Source: Mycoplasma sp. 'Moose RK'
GTDB lineage: Bacteria; Bacillota_I; Bacilli_A; Mycoplasmatales; Metamycoplasmataceae
Length of the DNA: 64,000 nucleotides
Reading direction: 5' to 3'
Assembly: GCF_015708155.1 (NCBI RefSeq)
Contig: NZ_JADDYD010000001.1
Location: 618,001 to 682,000 of the forward strand
A program made the position numbers and the translations under genes. Below the pieces are notes generated by a model. It made no database searches, had not been told where the DNA came from, and worked only from the letters and a program-made list of their open reading frames with translations. This document shows, piece after piece, positions 1-11,981 of the stretch. How positions within the stretch are numbered: the first letter of the stretch is position 1; every line of letters starts with the position of its first letter.

Positions 1-1087
1 AGTTTTTATGATTTAGACCGGAAAAATCGATGTATTTTTGCAAAAATTCGTTGTTATAACTTGGGTTTGTAAGAAAACTTGGTAAAAAATTGCTGTAATT
101 TTCGCGTAATTTGAAACTTTTTGCTTCAGTTAATTTTTCTAAACCTTGAGTTGAACTAGGGTTGATTTTTAACTTGACAATTTTAGAAATAAAATTCTGA
201 AATGAATCATGGTAAATTGACAAAATTACATCGATTTCATTAGTGCTTTTGTCATAAGAATTACCTAAAATTGTTCCTTTTATATAATAAAAAGGTTTCA
301 CTTTTAGGCGGTAAGGGTTTTTGGCGATATTTGCAAGCGAAGGCGCAGAAGAGTCCCGGTCAGGAACGTCAAATTGGTCAAAATTGTTTAATTTTTGAAA
401 GTCCATTTTTTCAAAGTTACTTGGTAAATTGACAAAATCCCAAATATTTTTAGTACCAATTTGTTGCAAATCAAGATTTTGATTTCCATCTTTTAAAGTT
501 AAATTTTTGATACTTGCAAATGCAGTTGCAATTCGATCCTTGTAGGCATAAATTCCCGTTTGAGTTGTCTCAAATCCCGTAATTACAAAGATTTTCGACT
601 GAATAAATTCCTTGGAATCCTTATCAAAAGCATCAACTTTTACCTTGACAGAACCATAAAAATCATTGGCTGAATCAAAGATTGGAGTCACTTTTAGGTC
701 AAATTTACCAATAAGATCAAAATTATCAACTCCGGGAATGAAGGTCCAAATAATTGAATTATTCAAAAAAGTTTCTTGTCTATTAGCATTTTTTCTGCCA
801 ATTGACTGATCAGGTTTGCCTTCAGGATTCAAAATGGCTATTTTTTGCAAAAATTCTGTTGCTTTAACAGTTGAGCTAATTTGGCGAACACGACCAGCAA
901 CAACTGAGTCTAGTGGCTTTCTCAGATTCAACTGCTGATCTCAAGGATTTTTGGACCCAATTTGTAAAGTCTCTCTAAGCTTTTCGGCCGCGCCTAATCA
1001 AGTACAAGAAACAACTAATCCCGGCGCAAACAACGCTGGGATTCCTCTTAAAAAAATTTTTTTAAACATTAAACTTCATTTTTTCAT
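1..1087 (-). CDS. Putative lipoprotein, 3' end outside window
   Basis: Read with code 4, this frame is open from an ATG at 1087 to the window edge (about 362 codons), with several TGA-Trp codons. The N-terminus has Lys residues, a hydrophobic stretch and LVVSC, a lipobox with Cys at about residue 28, so the mature protein should be lipid-anchored on the outer face of the membrane. The rest is hydrophilic and beta-rich looking, with no motif I recognise. It resembles the many uncharacterised mycoplasma surface lipoproteins. It diverges from the tRNA-Leu gene, with about 48 bp between them. The lipoprotein call is well supported; the function is unknown. Confidence 0.75.
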
Positions 1088-1135
1088 GATATAATTAATT
1101 ATATTACAACAATCTAATTTTAATTTTTAAAATTT

Positions 1136-1219
1136 GGCTCATTGGTGGAATGGTAGACACGGCAGACTCAAAACCTGCTGCAGCGATGCGTATCGGTTCA
1201 AGTCCGATATGAGCCACCA
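1136..1219 (+). tRNA. tRNA-Leu (anticodon CAA)
   Basis: The acceptor stem GGCTCAT pairs with ATGAGCC, followed by discriminator A and an encoded CCA. The anticodon loop CTCAAAA gives anticodon CAA, which reads UUG. A variable arm longer than in most tRNAs and a T-loop with GGTTCAAGTCC are present, giving 84 nt in total as expected for a class II tRNA-Leu. The last anticodon-stem pair (A-C) is mismatched. A terminator follows at 1233. Confidence 0.93.
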
Positions 1220-1232
1220 TTTATATAATTTA

Positions 1233-1278
1233 CCCCTTTGGAATCTTTTCTTACAAAAGGATTCCAAAGGGGTTTTTT
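1233..1278 (+). terminator. Intrinsic terminator after tRNA-Leu
   Basis: CCCCTTTGGAATC pairs with GATTCCAAAGGGG, and the stem is extended by TTTT/AAAA around a short loop. A run of six T follows. The T-run lies on the + side, so it serves the tRNA; it also separates the tRNA from the convergent ldh gene. Confidence 0.85.
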
Positions 1279-1306
1279 AAATTAAACAAAAAGAGTAGCA
1301 AAAATA

Positions 1307-2254
1307 CTAAATATTTTTAGTAGCATCTTGATAAATTTGCTCAATTATTTCAATTGATTTAGCAAATTTAGCTTTTTCTTTATCATTCAAGGTGATTTCA
1401 ACAATTCTTTCAATTCCTTTTGCACCTAAAACGACAGGAACTCCCACATTTGGACCTGAAAAACCGTATTCGCCACGAAGATTTGCACCAACGATTAAAA
1501 TATTTTTGGAATCTTGAATAATGCTTTTGACAATTGTAGCAAGAGCAGCGCCAATTCCGTAAAAAGTTGCTTTTTTACGATTAATGATTTCATATGCCTT
1601 GCGTGAAATTGGAAATTCAAGCTCTTTTTCATAGTTTGAGCTATCAATTCCGGTTAGTTTGGTAAAATTACAAAAACATTCACCGGCAATTTTAATGTTT
1701 GAAAAAGCAACAAAAGAAGAATCACCATGTTCTCCCATCACAAAAGCTTGAACAGAATTTGGAGACACATTTGCCCGTTTTGCAATTTCAACTCGCAATC
1801 TGGCAGTATCCAAAACTGTCCCTGAACCAATCACTTTTTCATCAGAAAACCCTGAAGCTTCACGAAAAGCACGAGTAATAATGTCAACTGGATTTGAAGC
1901 AATAACTGTGATTCCGCTAAAGCCACTTTCTTTTATTTTAAAAGCAATTTCTCTAATAATTCGGATATTATCTGCAACTAATTGAAGCCGAGTTTCGCCA
2001 TGTTTTTGTGGTCTTCCAGCAGTGATCACAATAAAATCAGTATCTTTTAAGTCGCTATATTCATAACGACGAACTGAAAAACATTGATTTAGTGAACCGG
2101 ATGCATCCTCAAAATCAAGCGCATTTCCATCAGCAAAATCAGGATTTACATCAATAATACCATATTCAGAAGCAAGCCCTTGGTTCATAGCAGCATAAAG
2201 AAATGAATTTCCAACATTTCCAGCGCCAATTAGGGCAATTTTTATAGGTTTCAT
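1307..2254 (-). CDS. ldh: L-lactate dehydrogenase
   Basis: Converts pyruvate to lactate while oxidising NADH in the cytosol, regenerating NAD for glycolysis. At 315 aa it has the normal family length. Visible features are the NAD-binding GAGNVG loop (residues 10-15), the mobile loop GRPQKHGETR with Gln83 and Arg89, substrate Arg152 in DTARLR, and the catalytic His176 in GEHGDS. Gln at the specificity position marks it as a lactate rather than a malate dehydrogenase. The M. hyopneumoniae orthologue is the immunogenic P36 protein. An AAAGGA Shine-Dalgarno precedes the ATG. It lies 76 bp downstream of the MFS gene on the same strand and is probably cotranscribed or closely spaced with it. Confidence 0.96.
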   Translation of the reverse strand: MKPIKIALIGAGNVGNSFLYAAMNQGLASEYGIIDVNPDFADGNALDFEDASGSLNQCFSVRRYEYSDLKDTDFIVITAGRPQKHGETRLQLVADNIRIIREIAFKIKESGFSGITVIASNPVDIITRAFREASGFSDEKVIGSGTVLDTARLRVEIAKRANVSPNSVQAFVMGEHGDSSFVAFSNIKIAGECFCNFTKLTGIDSSNYEKELEFPISRKAYEIINRKKATFYGIGAALATIVKSIIQDSKNILIVGANLRGEYGFSGPNVGVPVVLGAKGIERIVEITLNDKEKAKFAKSIEIIEQIYQDATKNI

Positions 2255-2330
2255 GTTTTTCCTTTCAGAAAGTTTTGATTTCTTATTTATATTAAGAATA
2301 TTTTGTTTAAAATTTCTAATCTTTAAAAAG

Positions 2331-3782
2331 CTACTTTTCTATTTTTTTTATTTCTTTTAGACTTCGAACCTTTAGTAAATTCTTAAATTGAGTGTTTGGC
2401 TCTCTGAGAAAAACAAGACCAACAGAGGAAACAAGTGACAAAATGATAATTATTATGAAAGCGCCAAGTGCCAGACCATCCACTTTTGCAGTTGAAAGTG
2501 ATTTTAAATCAACTCCTGGTGGGGAAAGAACCATTGAGGTCAAAATTGTGCCAATTGTAAAAGCGGTGTAACCAAGACCCCAAATTAGCCCAAATTGAAA
2601 ACCAATTTTTTGTGGATTTGAATTTGGATATTCATGTGGTAAGTTCAAAATTACACCCTGAATTCCCCAAAGACAAACTCCCATTAAAAATCCAAAAATT
2701 AGAAAAATTCAAGTTCAACTATCGCTATAATTTTTTGCATTTGCAACATCTGTACCAATTTTTGTCACAAAAATAATTGCAGCAAAAATATAGAAAAAAA
2801 CACCTAAAACAATTACAAAATTGATGAAACCGCGACGGCGGAGTTGAAATTTTGAAATCAATCCAACACTAAAAGGACCAACAAAAATTCCACAAAGAAA
2901 TAAAATCAAAAATGTGTTAATCTTTTGGTTGAAAATTCCATTAGCGCCACCAATTAAGCGATCAAAAATAGGTTTTGAAAACAAAAATGGAAAGACAACG
3001 GCAACTAATCATGAACCATACAAAATTGTTCAATATCAAGTATCTTTTTGTTTCAAAAAACCTAGTAAAGTTGGTTTGGGTTCTTTGCTTTTTTGAGCAA
3101 TTGCTGCAGAATAAAGGTCAAATTTTGTCCCAAAAATTAGGTAACCAATCAAAGGAATTAATGTCAAAAGACCAATTGCAAGAAAGACAATTTGCCAATT
3201 ATCAACAAAAATTTTTAATGATTCTTCACCCAAAATCCCACTAAAGGGAAGTAAAGTAATAATTGTTCCAATTGGGTAAAAAAATGGTGAAAACTGTGAA
3301 ATGACAGCTTTTTGGCGTTGATTCATGTAATTTGAGACAATCGGTTGAATAAAAACGATTTGCATTGTTCCACCAATAGCAAAAATTGTTCTTAAAATAA
3401 CAAACCCAGCATATGTTGGTGAATAAGGTGCTGCAATTCCAAAAAGCATGAAAATTAATGATAAAATTACAGCATATTTATGTGATACTTTTACAATTAA
3501 CCATCCAACTAAGACTGAGCCAATTCCACGACCAATTGTGATTCCCCAATTTACTGCTTGAGAGAACAACGGGGAGGGGGCGCTACTAGAATCAAAAAAA
3601 TGACCTAAAATACCATTCACGCCAGCTTTTCCATTTAATCCGGCCGAAGCAAAACCCCAATTTACCACAAAAATTACATAAGCAAAAACAAGCAAGAATC
3701 AAAGAATAAAACCAGTAAAAAATGTAGGTTTCTTTTCATTGATGTTCTTTTTTGCAAAGTCCAAAATCAAATTTGTTTTCAT
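2331..3782 (-). CDS. Major facilitator superfamily transporter
   Basis: A 483-aa polytopic membrane protein, continuous only when TGA is read as Trp at two or more positions. It begins MKTNLILDFAKKN and has a first transmembrane helix at about residues 22-45, followed by many hydrophobic segments with short charged loops typical of 12-helix MFS carriers. The central loop at about residues 230-265 is charged. Hyopneumoniae-group genomes annotate similar proteins next to ldh as hexose-phosphate or sugar MFS transporters; the substrate cannot be read from sequence. The start was chosen as the first ATG (3782), which gives a cytosolic N-terminus of about 20 residues. Upstream (3783-3904) is non-coding and then an IS remnant. 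Confidence 0.85.
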
Positions 3783-3904
3783 ACTATTTTAAACAAAATC
3801 CTTTTTAAACTTTAGATATTAGAAATTTAAAACAAGAGGATAAAGCCTCTAAATATAATTATATAACTTTTGATAAAAAATAAAAATTAGGTTTGAAAGT
3901 TGTT

Positions 3905-4610
3905 AAATTAGTAGAAAAATTCAGAAAATTAGTTTTTCAATGATTATAAGACAAACTCTATTTTTATTTTTTCTAACATGTTCATTTTTAAAAAATTCTG
4001 AAGAATTGATTTAACTTATATAAAAACTTGGAGTTTTATATGATAAACTAATTTGAAGTCTTGAGTTGCTCTATATTATTTAATAAATGAATTTTTTTGA
4101 TGGTTAACAGTTGTATTTTTGAAATTTTGACCTTCAATATTAATTAATTCTCGCTGTAAAATCGCATAAAGCTTTCTTTTCTAAGTTCTTCAATAACTAT
4201 TGCAGGATCAATCCCATATCTTCTGAGAACATTTTTCCATTATTTCTTGATAAATTTCATGGTTATTTTCAGAAAAATCGCTGATTGTGTACTTCTTTTT
4301 TGGTTTGCGAGTAAATTTATTGTTACCACAGGTACTTATTAGGCTTTTCATATCATTATTGAAAAGCATTTGTTACCAATTTCGTATTAAATTATTTCCA
4401 TACACATGAAAATTGATTATTTTTGTGCGATTTTGCTGTTTGATTTGCTTTTATAAATTTCTCTAAATTCTTCTGTAAAATGCAAAATTGCTGTTTTTGA
4501 CCCCTTAGATTCAGCAATTTTGATGTATTTAATTTCCTGTTCAACTGTAAATTTATACTGTTTAATTTTGACACACTTTCTTGATGTGTCTGAAATTAAT
4601 GTACTAATTT
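3905..4610 (-). mobile_element. IS remnant, copy A, OrfA-like only
   Basis: One of three related degenerate elements here (others at 12153 and 62442). Imperfect terminal inverted repeats bound it: AAATTAGTA plus A/T then TTCAGA at each end, about 24 bp. Read leftwards, it encodes a broken OrfA-like protein starting with KQYKFTVEQ and ending near EEL, interrupted by stops and frameshifts. The helix-turn-helix-like N-terminus and small-ORF size suggest an IS3-type OrfA, but no OrfB/DDE transposase is present. The right end overlaps the stop codon of the neighbouring DUF2130-like gene. No target duplication was seen. Confidence 0.7.
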
Positions 4611-6016
4611 GCATTATGCTCATCAAAAATATTTTTTGATACATCAGTTAATTTCTCAATTTTTTTTGCAACTTTTTCAATCTTATATTCTTCAACATCT
4701 TTAATTAAATTAATAATGGAAACATTGATAATTTTTTCAAGATTCTCAGTAATTTCTCTTGCATGTTCAGTAATTTTTTTGCTTGATTTTAAACAAATTT
4801 CAGATTCTTTCTTGATTTTATTTGCTGCTTTAATTATTTTTTTTTCTTTTCATTCATTAAATTTTAAAATAATTTCGTTTTTTTCATCAAAATTTTTAGT
4901 TCTTGATAACAATTGTAGTGACAAATACTTTTCCTTAAGAATAAAAGATTTTAGTAGCGCCAAAAGTGTAAGAAAATATTGAGGCCGACACATAAAAATT
5001 TTGGGATATTTTTGCACAACTTCAACAGTAATTGAAGTTTCATCTTCAAGTTCAGTAACTAAAATTGCATACTCAGCTTTCTTTTTATTGCGATCATTTT
5101 CAAGTTTTTTAAAAAAACTAGCATTCTTTTGAGAACCTGTTTTTTGACTAGACTCAGATTTTGCCTCAATAACAATTCTTTTGCTATCCTTAATTTCTTT
5201 TTTATCTATAATTTCAAAAACAAAATCAGTTTTGGTTCCACCACCTTCACCAACAACAACATCATTATCTTTTCTTAAATCCATACTAAAATTTTCATTT
5301 TCATCACCCAAATTTGGGAAAAAAGTTCTGTATTGATTAAGAATTCATTTTTCAAGATCCTCACCAATTTGCTTTGAATTATACCTATTTACGCGTTCTA
5401 CTTGAATACGATAGGCCTCTTTTTCATCTTCTAATTTTTTAATTTCTTTATCTTTGTCTTCAAGTTTTTCCTTATTTTGTTTCTCCAATAGCTCTATCTT
5501 TTCATTTTTATTCTTTTCAGCATTATCCTCTGCTTTTTTTATTTCTTCCTTAATTTTTCGATTTCAATTTTCTTCAATTTCATCTTTTTTCTTAGCTAAT
5601 TCTTCTTGAACTTTTCTGAATACTTTATCATTAAGATTTTCTTTTAGATTTTTTATTTCGTTTTTCAAATTATTAATTTCAATATCTGATTTATTTATTT
5701 TTTCGGAATTTTCTTGCCGTAAATTTGATACTTTTTTATTAAATTCATTTTCATTTTTACGAATATCGTCTTGTAATTTTTTATTCTCTTCTTTTAATTC
5801 TCTAATTTTAGGATCATGCTCAAGAATATTATTACGAATTCTTTCCTCATTATCAGCTTCTCTTTCTTTTACTCGCGAATCAATATAAGATTCAACATCT
5901 CCAATTATTGAGAATCAATCTCCCTTTTTTGCATCCTCTAAAAGTTCATATTTCAATCTGTCTCTATCAACTATTTTGATAGAAACAGATTTTTTAGTAT
6001 TAAAATTGTTTTCCAT
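4604..6016 (-). CDS. DUF2130-like coiled-coil protein
   Basis: 470 aa when TGA is read as Trp. Residues 1-50 are globular. Residues about 50-220 form a highly charged coiled coil (KEENKKLQDDIRKNENEF and similar). The C-terminal half carries GEDLEKW, DFVFEI, IVIEAKS and a CRPQYFLTLL segment, which match the DUF2130 family as I remember it, a group found in mycoplasmas and phages with possible nuclease-like D...E.K residues. Its biological role is unknown. The TAG stop lies inside the terminal repeat of IS copy A, so the last few residues may have been set by the insertion. It is divergent from the Smr-like gene at 6194. Confidence 0.7.
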
Positions 6017-6193
6017 AATTTAACAAATTGTAACATTTTGTGAAAGATTTTAGTAATAATTGCCCTTTTTGTGTTCGAATAATCTTGTTTTTTCTTTAAA
6101 TTGTGGTAAAATTATTTTTTATAAGAATTTTTTGCATGTTGAAAATGTTTCTTGTCTAAACTAATGTTTTTAATTTGAAATTGGCAATAATAT

Positions 6194-6535
6194 ATGAAAA
6201 ATAAAAAAACAAAGCAGTACCATTTTGCAGATTGGGATGAATTTATTAATGAATTAGAAATAAGTACAAATTCTAATTCTAATTTTCAATTTCATTCTTT
6301 TGATGATGAAGAAATTTTTTTTGATTTTCATGGTTTTGATTCACTAAAGACAGCAAGTATTATCGAAAATTTAATTTTTCAGTTAAATTCTTCAGCAACA
6401 AAATGTCTTAGTTTAATTTCTGGAATTGGTATGGGTGTTGTCCGTGAGCAAATTTTGTCAAATTTAGACCATTATATGGGCCAATTTGATCTTGATTTGA
6501 GAAATCCAGGAATTGTTCGTGTTTGCAAAAAATAA
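6194..6535 (+). CDS. Smr-domain-like protein
   Basis: 113 aa. The C-terminal two thirds match the Smr fold pattern: a DFHGF motif (residues about 47-51, corresponding to the Smr DLHG), an amphipathic helix, then SGIGMGVVREQI, corresponding to the HGKGxGxLR motif. Smr domains are nucleases or RNA-binding modules, often in MutS2 or stand-alone. Here the GxG loop lacks the usual His, so catalysis is uncertain. The N-terminus (KTKQYHFADWDEF) is a short extension. It stands alone between two intergenic stretches ahead of rnj. Confidence 0.65.
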   Translation: MKNKKTKQYHFADWDEFINELEISTNSNSNFQFHSFDDEEIFFDFHGFDSLKTASIIENLIFQLNSSATKCLSLISGIGMGVVREQILSNLDHYMGQFDLDLRNPGIVRVCKK

Positions 6536-6735
6536 AAATTAATACTTTTTGATAAAATTTTGTTAAAATTATTAGTTATTTATAATTAAACTTTTCTTAA
6601 TTATAAATTGCCTAAGACTTGCTTGTTTTGCTTTTTTTCTTTTTGAAAATAATAAAAAGAAAAGCGTTTTTAGTGACTTTTTGCAAAATTTTCACTATTT
6701 TTAAATAATAAAATATTAAAAATGACAGGAAAATT

Positions 6736-9054
6736 ATGTCAACAACTGTTAATCCAACTCGTTTTTTTGGCCTTGGTGGGATGCAAGAAATTGGAAAATC
6801 AACCCTAGTTATCGAAGATGATAATGACATTGTTATCATTGATGCTGGAATAAAATTTGCCAATCTTTTTTCAACTGGGATTAAAGGAATGGTGCCAAAT
6901 TACCAATATTTACAGGAAAATCAGGCAAAAATTCGTGGACTTTTTATAACTCACGGACATGAAGATCACATTGGTGGTATTATTTATTTGGTTCAAGAAG
7001 TTGATATCAAAAAGATTTTTGCCCCAAAAATTGCCATTGAATATTTAAAAGCAAAATTTGAGGATCAAAAAATTAAACCCAAAGTTCAATTTGTCGAAAT
7101 TGTCAAGGATGAAATTCACTGTTTTAACACATTGACAGTTGATTTTTGGACTGCACAACACTCAATTCCTGACGCTTTTGGGGTTCGAGTCACTTCAAAA
7201 CATGGTTCGATAATGTGTACAGGTGACTTTCGTTTTGATTACACACCAATTGGAAATTACACTGATTTTGAAAGACTAAAGCAAATTGGTAAGCAAAATT
7301 TGACAGTATTATTTTCTGATTCAACAAATGCAATGCGGCCAAATCACTCACCGTCAGAACGTGACATTTTGGCTGACATTGAAATGCACATGCGTGCTGC
7401 GACAAGAAAAATTATCATCACTGCTTTTGCATCAAATTTAACGCGAATTAAGGCTCTAATTGAAATTGGGATTAAATTAGAAAAAAAAATTCTTGTTTTT
7501 GGCCGTTCAATGGTCAATGGAATTAATATTGGCCGTCGTTCAGGTTACATTAATGTTCCTGATGATGTTTTTTTGGGCAAAAATTTAACTGGAATTGATG
7601 AAAATCAGATGTTAATTTTAACAACCGGATCTCAGGGTGAACAGCTTGCAGCTCTTGACAGAATGTCAAATAAAAAACACCCAAAAATCAATATTGAGCC
7701 ACGTGACATGATTATTTTTTCTTCTTCGCCAATTCCGGGAAACAAAATTAAAATCGAGCATTTAATTAATCGACTTTACAAATTACAAGCAATAATCAAG
7801 GAAAATGGGCCAGATGGCTATTTACACACTTCCGGACATGCTTATAAAGCAGAACATGAAAAAATTTTTCAACTAACAAAACCAAAGTATTTTTTTCCTT
7901 ACCATGGTGAATATCGAATGTGCGTTTCACATGCACAAACCGCGATTGAGTCGGGTATAAATACTAAAAATATTTTCATCCCGGAAAATGGCCAAGTTTT
8001 TGAAATGATTGATGAAGAAATTTATCAAACAAACAAAAAAATTCCTTGTGAACCGATTTATATTGATGGTGAAACGATATCACGTGATAATTCAAAAATT
8101 ATCAATGATCGACAAAGCCTGCGAGAAAATGGTTTTGTTTTTGTACTAATTCCTGTTGATAAGGCCAAGAATTTAATTGCTGGAAGAATTTCAATTGTCA
8201 CAAAAGGCGTTTTTACACTTCGAACTGGCAACCAAATTATTGCTGAAATTAGGCGACTTGTTTTCTCATCAATCAAATATTATTTTTTAAATCGACAAAA
8301 ATGGTCGCCACCGCAAATTAAACAGTTGGTAAAAAATCGCCTTAGTTCTTATTTTTATCGAACAAAACGTTGAAAACCAGTAATTTTGTCAAAAATTGTT
8401 TGTGTGGATCAAAAAGTTGATTTTATTATTGAACATCAGGAAAAATTTGGCGAAAAAAATCAGTCTAGAATTACACAGAAAAATGAAAATGAATCTAATT
8501 TCCAAGAAAAAAACCTTGAAAAAATAGCGATTTTTTCTAAAAATAGTGACAGAATTGAAGTTAAAAATTCTTTTGAAACAGGAACGAAATTTTTTGCAAA
8601 GAAAATAAAAGGTGAAAAACAGGATCAATTTAGCAAACCAAATTTAGTAAAATCGGAGCAAAATTCGCCTAATTATATTCAAAAAACAAGAAAAAACTTA
8701 GATTCATTGCAAAAAAACTTTGAGTATAAGAATAAAAATCAAAGAAAAATGCAAGAAAAAAGGGTGAATTTTCAAAGCATAAATCCTAAAAATTTCGGAA
8801 ATAATCTTGTAAAAACACAAAAAACTGATTTTTCAAATAGTTTTTATTCAAAAAGACAGATAAAAATTTCGGAAAATTTGCAGAAAATGGAATTGCAGAA
8901 TAAAAATTTGGAAAAAGAATACAGACCAAAACAAGATTCAAGGATTTTAAAAAATCCACGAAAAACTTATCAAAATCGACCTAATTTTGCTCAAAATGAG
9001 CAAAAAAATTCACAAGAGCGAAAAACTAATTTTGATAAGAAAACTAATAAATAA
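6736..9054 (+). CDS. rnj: Ribonuclease J with long disordered tail
   Basis: A metallo-beta-lactamase/beta-CASP ribonuclease that processes and degrades mRNA and rRNA in bacteria lacking RNase E. The metal motif THGHEDH is at about residues 73-79, and GDFRFD and HTSGHA follow downstream. Reading TGA as Trp at 8371 joins the core (about 550 aa) to a further 220 aa in one 772-aa protein. The tail from about residue 570 is low complexity, rich in Lys, Asn, Gln, Glu and Phe, with no fold apparent. Typical RNase J proteins are about 550-600 aa, so the tail is unusual; it could bind RNA or partners. uvrA follows after 47 bp on the same strand. Confidence 0.92.
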
Positions 9055-9101
9055 TTTAGATAAATTTAAATATTTCATAAAAAGCTATTAAATTTTTAAC
9101 T

Positions 9102-11942
9102 ATGACAAAAAAAGACACACATAATTTTATTTACATTCAGGGCGCACGCGAAAATAATTTAAAGAACATTGATCTTGTAATTCCTAAAAATAAATTAGTC
9201 GTTTTTACGGGACTTTCAGGTTCAGGAAAATCTTCACTTGCCTTCAGTACAATTTATGAAGAAGGAAAACGCCGCTATATTGATTCGCTTAGTTCTTATG
9301 CTCGACAGTTTTTGGGTGGAACAAAAAAACCAAAAGTTGATGCAATTTATGGACTTTTGCCTACAATTGCAGTTGAACAAAAAACAAGTCATAACAATCC
9401 ACGCTCGACAGTTGGAACAATTACAGAAATTTATGATTATTTTCGTCTTCTTTTTGCAAAAATTGGTAAACCAGTTTGCCCAAATCATAAAGTTGAAATT
9501 GAAGCTCAGAAAATTGTAGCAATTCTGTCAGCAATTCTTGCAAAGCCTGAAAAAACTAAATTAGTAATCTTGGCTCCTGTTGTCAAAATGGAGAAAGGGA
9601 GTCACCGCAATTTGATTGAAAGCCTTAAAAATCAAGGTTTTGTACGACTCAAAATTGATGGTAATTTTTATTATCTTACTGATGAAATTGATCTTGATCC
9701 TAAGCAAAAACACACAATTTCTGTTGTTATTGACCGTTTTTTGTTAGAAAAAGAGGACGCAAATCGCTTACAGTCCGCACTTGAACTTGCTTTTGAATTA
9801 GGAAAGGGGATTGTACTTTGCGAATTTAATGAAAAAGAAACAGTACGATTTTCGCAATTATTGGCTTGTCCATTGGGAGATTTTGAAATGCCAAACCTTG
9901 AAAATCGCTTATTTTCTTTTAATTCACCCCATGGTATGTGTGAAACTTGCAAAGGTCTTGGTGTAAATATTGAGCCAGATTTTGATTTAGTTGTGCCTGA
10001 TAAAAATTTGACAATTAATCAAGGCGCATTAAAATATTTTGGAAAACCGCCGAATACAAAATCACTGGAATGACAAGAATTTAAAATTTTACTTGATTTT
10101 TTTGAGGTTCCAATGGACCAAAAAATCAGTCAAATGACTAAAAAACAACTGGAAATTGTTAAAAATGGTGCAAAAGAATCAATAAATTACTGATTAATTT
10201 CAGAAAGTGGCAAACGCTACGACTATTTTCGCCCGATTGAAGGTGTTCTAAATCGGATTAAGCGCAAATATTGGGAAACTAGTAGTGAAGAAATGAGACT
10301 TTGATTTAAAAAAATGATGTCTGAATTTCCTTGCAGCGCTTGCAAAGGAGCGCGTCTAAACAATTATAGTTTGGCAGTTCTAATTGAAAATTACAACATT
10401 TTTCAGTTAAGCCAACTTTCAATTAAGGATTTAATTAATTTTTTTGAAAATTTAAAATTACCTGATTTTGATCTTAAGGTTTCTCAATTAATCATGTCAG
10501 AAATCAAGTCAAGACTGTCCTTTTTAGCTAATGTTGGACTTGAATATTTAACCTTAAGCCGCTCAGCAGCAACACTTTCTGGAGGTGAATCGCAACGAAT
10601 TCGCCTTGCTAGCCAGGTCGGTTCCCAATTAACCGGGGTTCTTTATGTTCTTGATGAACCCTCGATTGGACTTCACCAAAAGGACAATGATAAATTAATT
10701 AGAACTTTAAAAAAAATGGTTGAGATTGGAAACAGTTTAATTGTTGTTGAACATGATTTTGAAACAATTTTAGCTGCTGATTTTCTTGTTGATATTGGCC
10801 CAAAGGCTGGTGAAGACGGTGGTTTTCTTGTTGCTGCAGGTTCAATTTCGGATATTGAAAACGAACCAAAATCGATTACTGGACAATTTTTAACCGGAAA
10901 ATTAAAAATTCCAGTTCCAAAAAAACGTCGTCCTGGCAATGGGCAATTTATCATTTTGGAAAAAGCTGAAGAAAATAATTTAAAAAAAATTAGCGTTAAC
11001 TTTCCACTAGGCAAATTTGTGGTTGTTAGCGGAGTTTCTGGTTCAGGAAAATCAACTTTAGTTAACCAAATTCTGGTGAAGGCTGTTGCAAAAAATCTAA
11101 ATTTAACAAACACGAGGATAGGGAAACACGCTGAAATTAGAGGTCTTTTTAATATAGATAAATTAGTTGCTATTAATCAAAGTCCAATTGGAAGAACGCC
11201 GCGTTCAAACCCAGCAACTTACACTTCTGTTTTTGATGATATTCGTGATATTTTTGCCAACACGGAACAGGCGCGTGCGCTTGGATTTTCTAAATCAAAA
11301 TTTTCCTTTAATTTAGCCAGCGGTCGCTGTGATAAGTGCCAAGGTGATGGGCAAATTAAAATTGAAATGCACTTTATGCCGGACATTTATGTTTTGTGCG
11401 ATCATTGTCAGGGAAAAAGATACAAACCAGACGTGCTTCAAATAAAATTTCATGGAAAATCAATTGCTGATGTACTTGATTTAACAGTGGCATCAGCACT
11501 AGAATTTTTCCAAAACTGGCCAAAAATTGTTGCAAAATTGCAAGCGCTTTTTGATGTTGGTCTTGGCTACATCAAACTTGGTCAATCAGCAACAACTTTG
11601 TCTGGTGGTGAGGCTCAACGAGTAAAATTAGCAACTTTTTTGCAAAAAAAACCAACAGGAAGGTCACTTTTTGTCCTTGATGAACCAACAACAGGTCTTC
11701 ACAATTACGATGTCGCCAATTTAATTAAAGTTTTAAACAGAATTGTTGACAATGGGGACAGTGTGATTGTAATTGAGCACAATCTTGATGTGATAAAAGT
11801 GGCTGATTACATTATAGACTTAGGCCCTGATGGTGGTGAATTGGGCGGAGAAATTGTAGCTAAAGGGACTCCGGAAGCTATTGCAAAAGTAAAAAATTCG
11901 TACACTGGCCAATATTTAAAGACTATTTTAAACATTAAATAG
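9102..11942 (+). CDS. uvrA: UvrABC excinuclease subunit A
   Basis: 946 aa, the usual UvrA size; several TGA-Trp codons (for example 10071) lie inside. It recognises bulky DNA damage as a dimer and loads UvrB in nucleotide excision repair. Both ABC modules are visible: Walker [10 protein letters not shown] (residues 37-45) and GVSGSGKST in the second half, signatures LSGGESQ and LSGGEAQ, and Walker B VLDEPS and VLDEPT. The second zinc module has CDKC and CDHC. The first has CETC, but its other half reads CPLG where CPxC is usual, so that site may lack one ligand. A bidirectional hairpin terminator follows. Confidence 0.96.
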
Positions 11943-11981
11943 TGAAAATTAAATATTTTAAAACAAAATTTTCACAAAAAA

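Noticed and set aside
2331..3782. Apparent fragmentation of the MFS gene and many others into short frames
   Set aside because: The breaks are all TGA codons at positions suited to Trp, and a tRNA-Trp(UCA) is encoded. These are intact genes under code 4.
3895..4620. Target-site duplication around IS copy A
   Set aside because: The bases flanking the two ends (TGTT and GCAT) do not match, and the other copies also show no clear duplication.
6612..6863. Leftward ORF overlapping the rnj start
   Set aside because: It is the complement of the rnj 5' end and an AT-rich spacer, with no support of its own.
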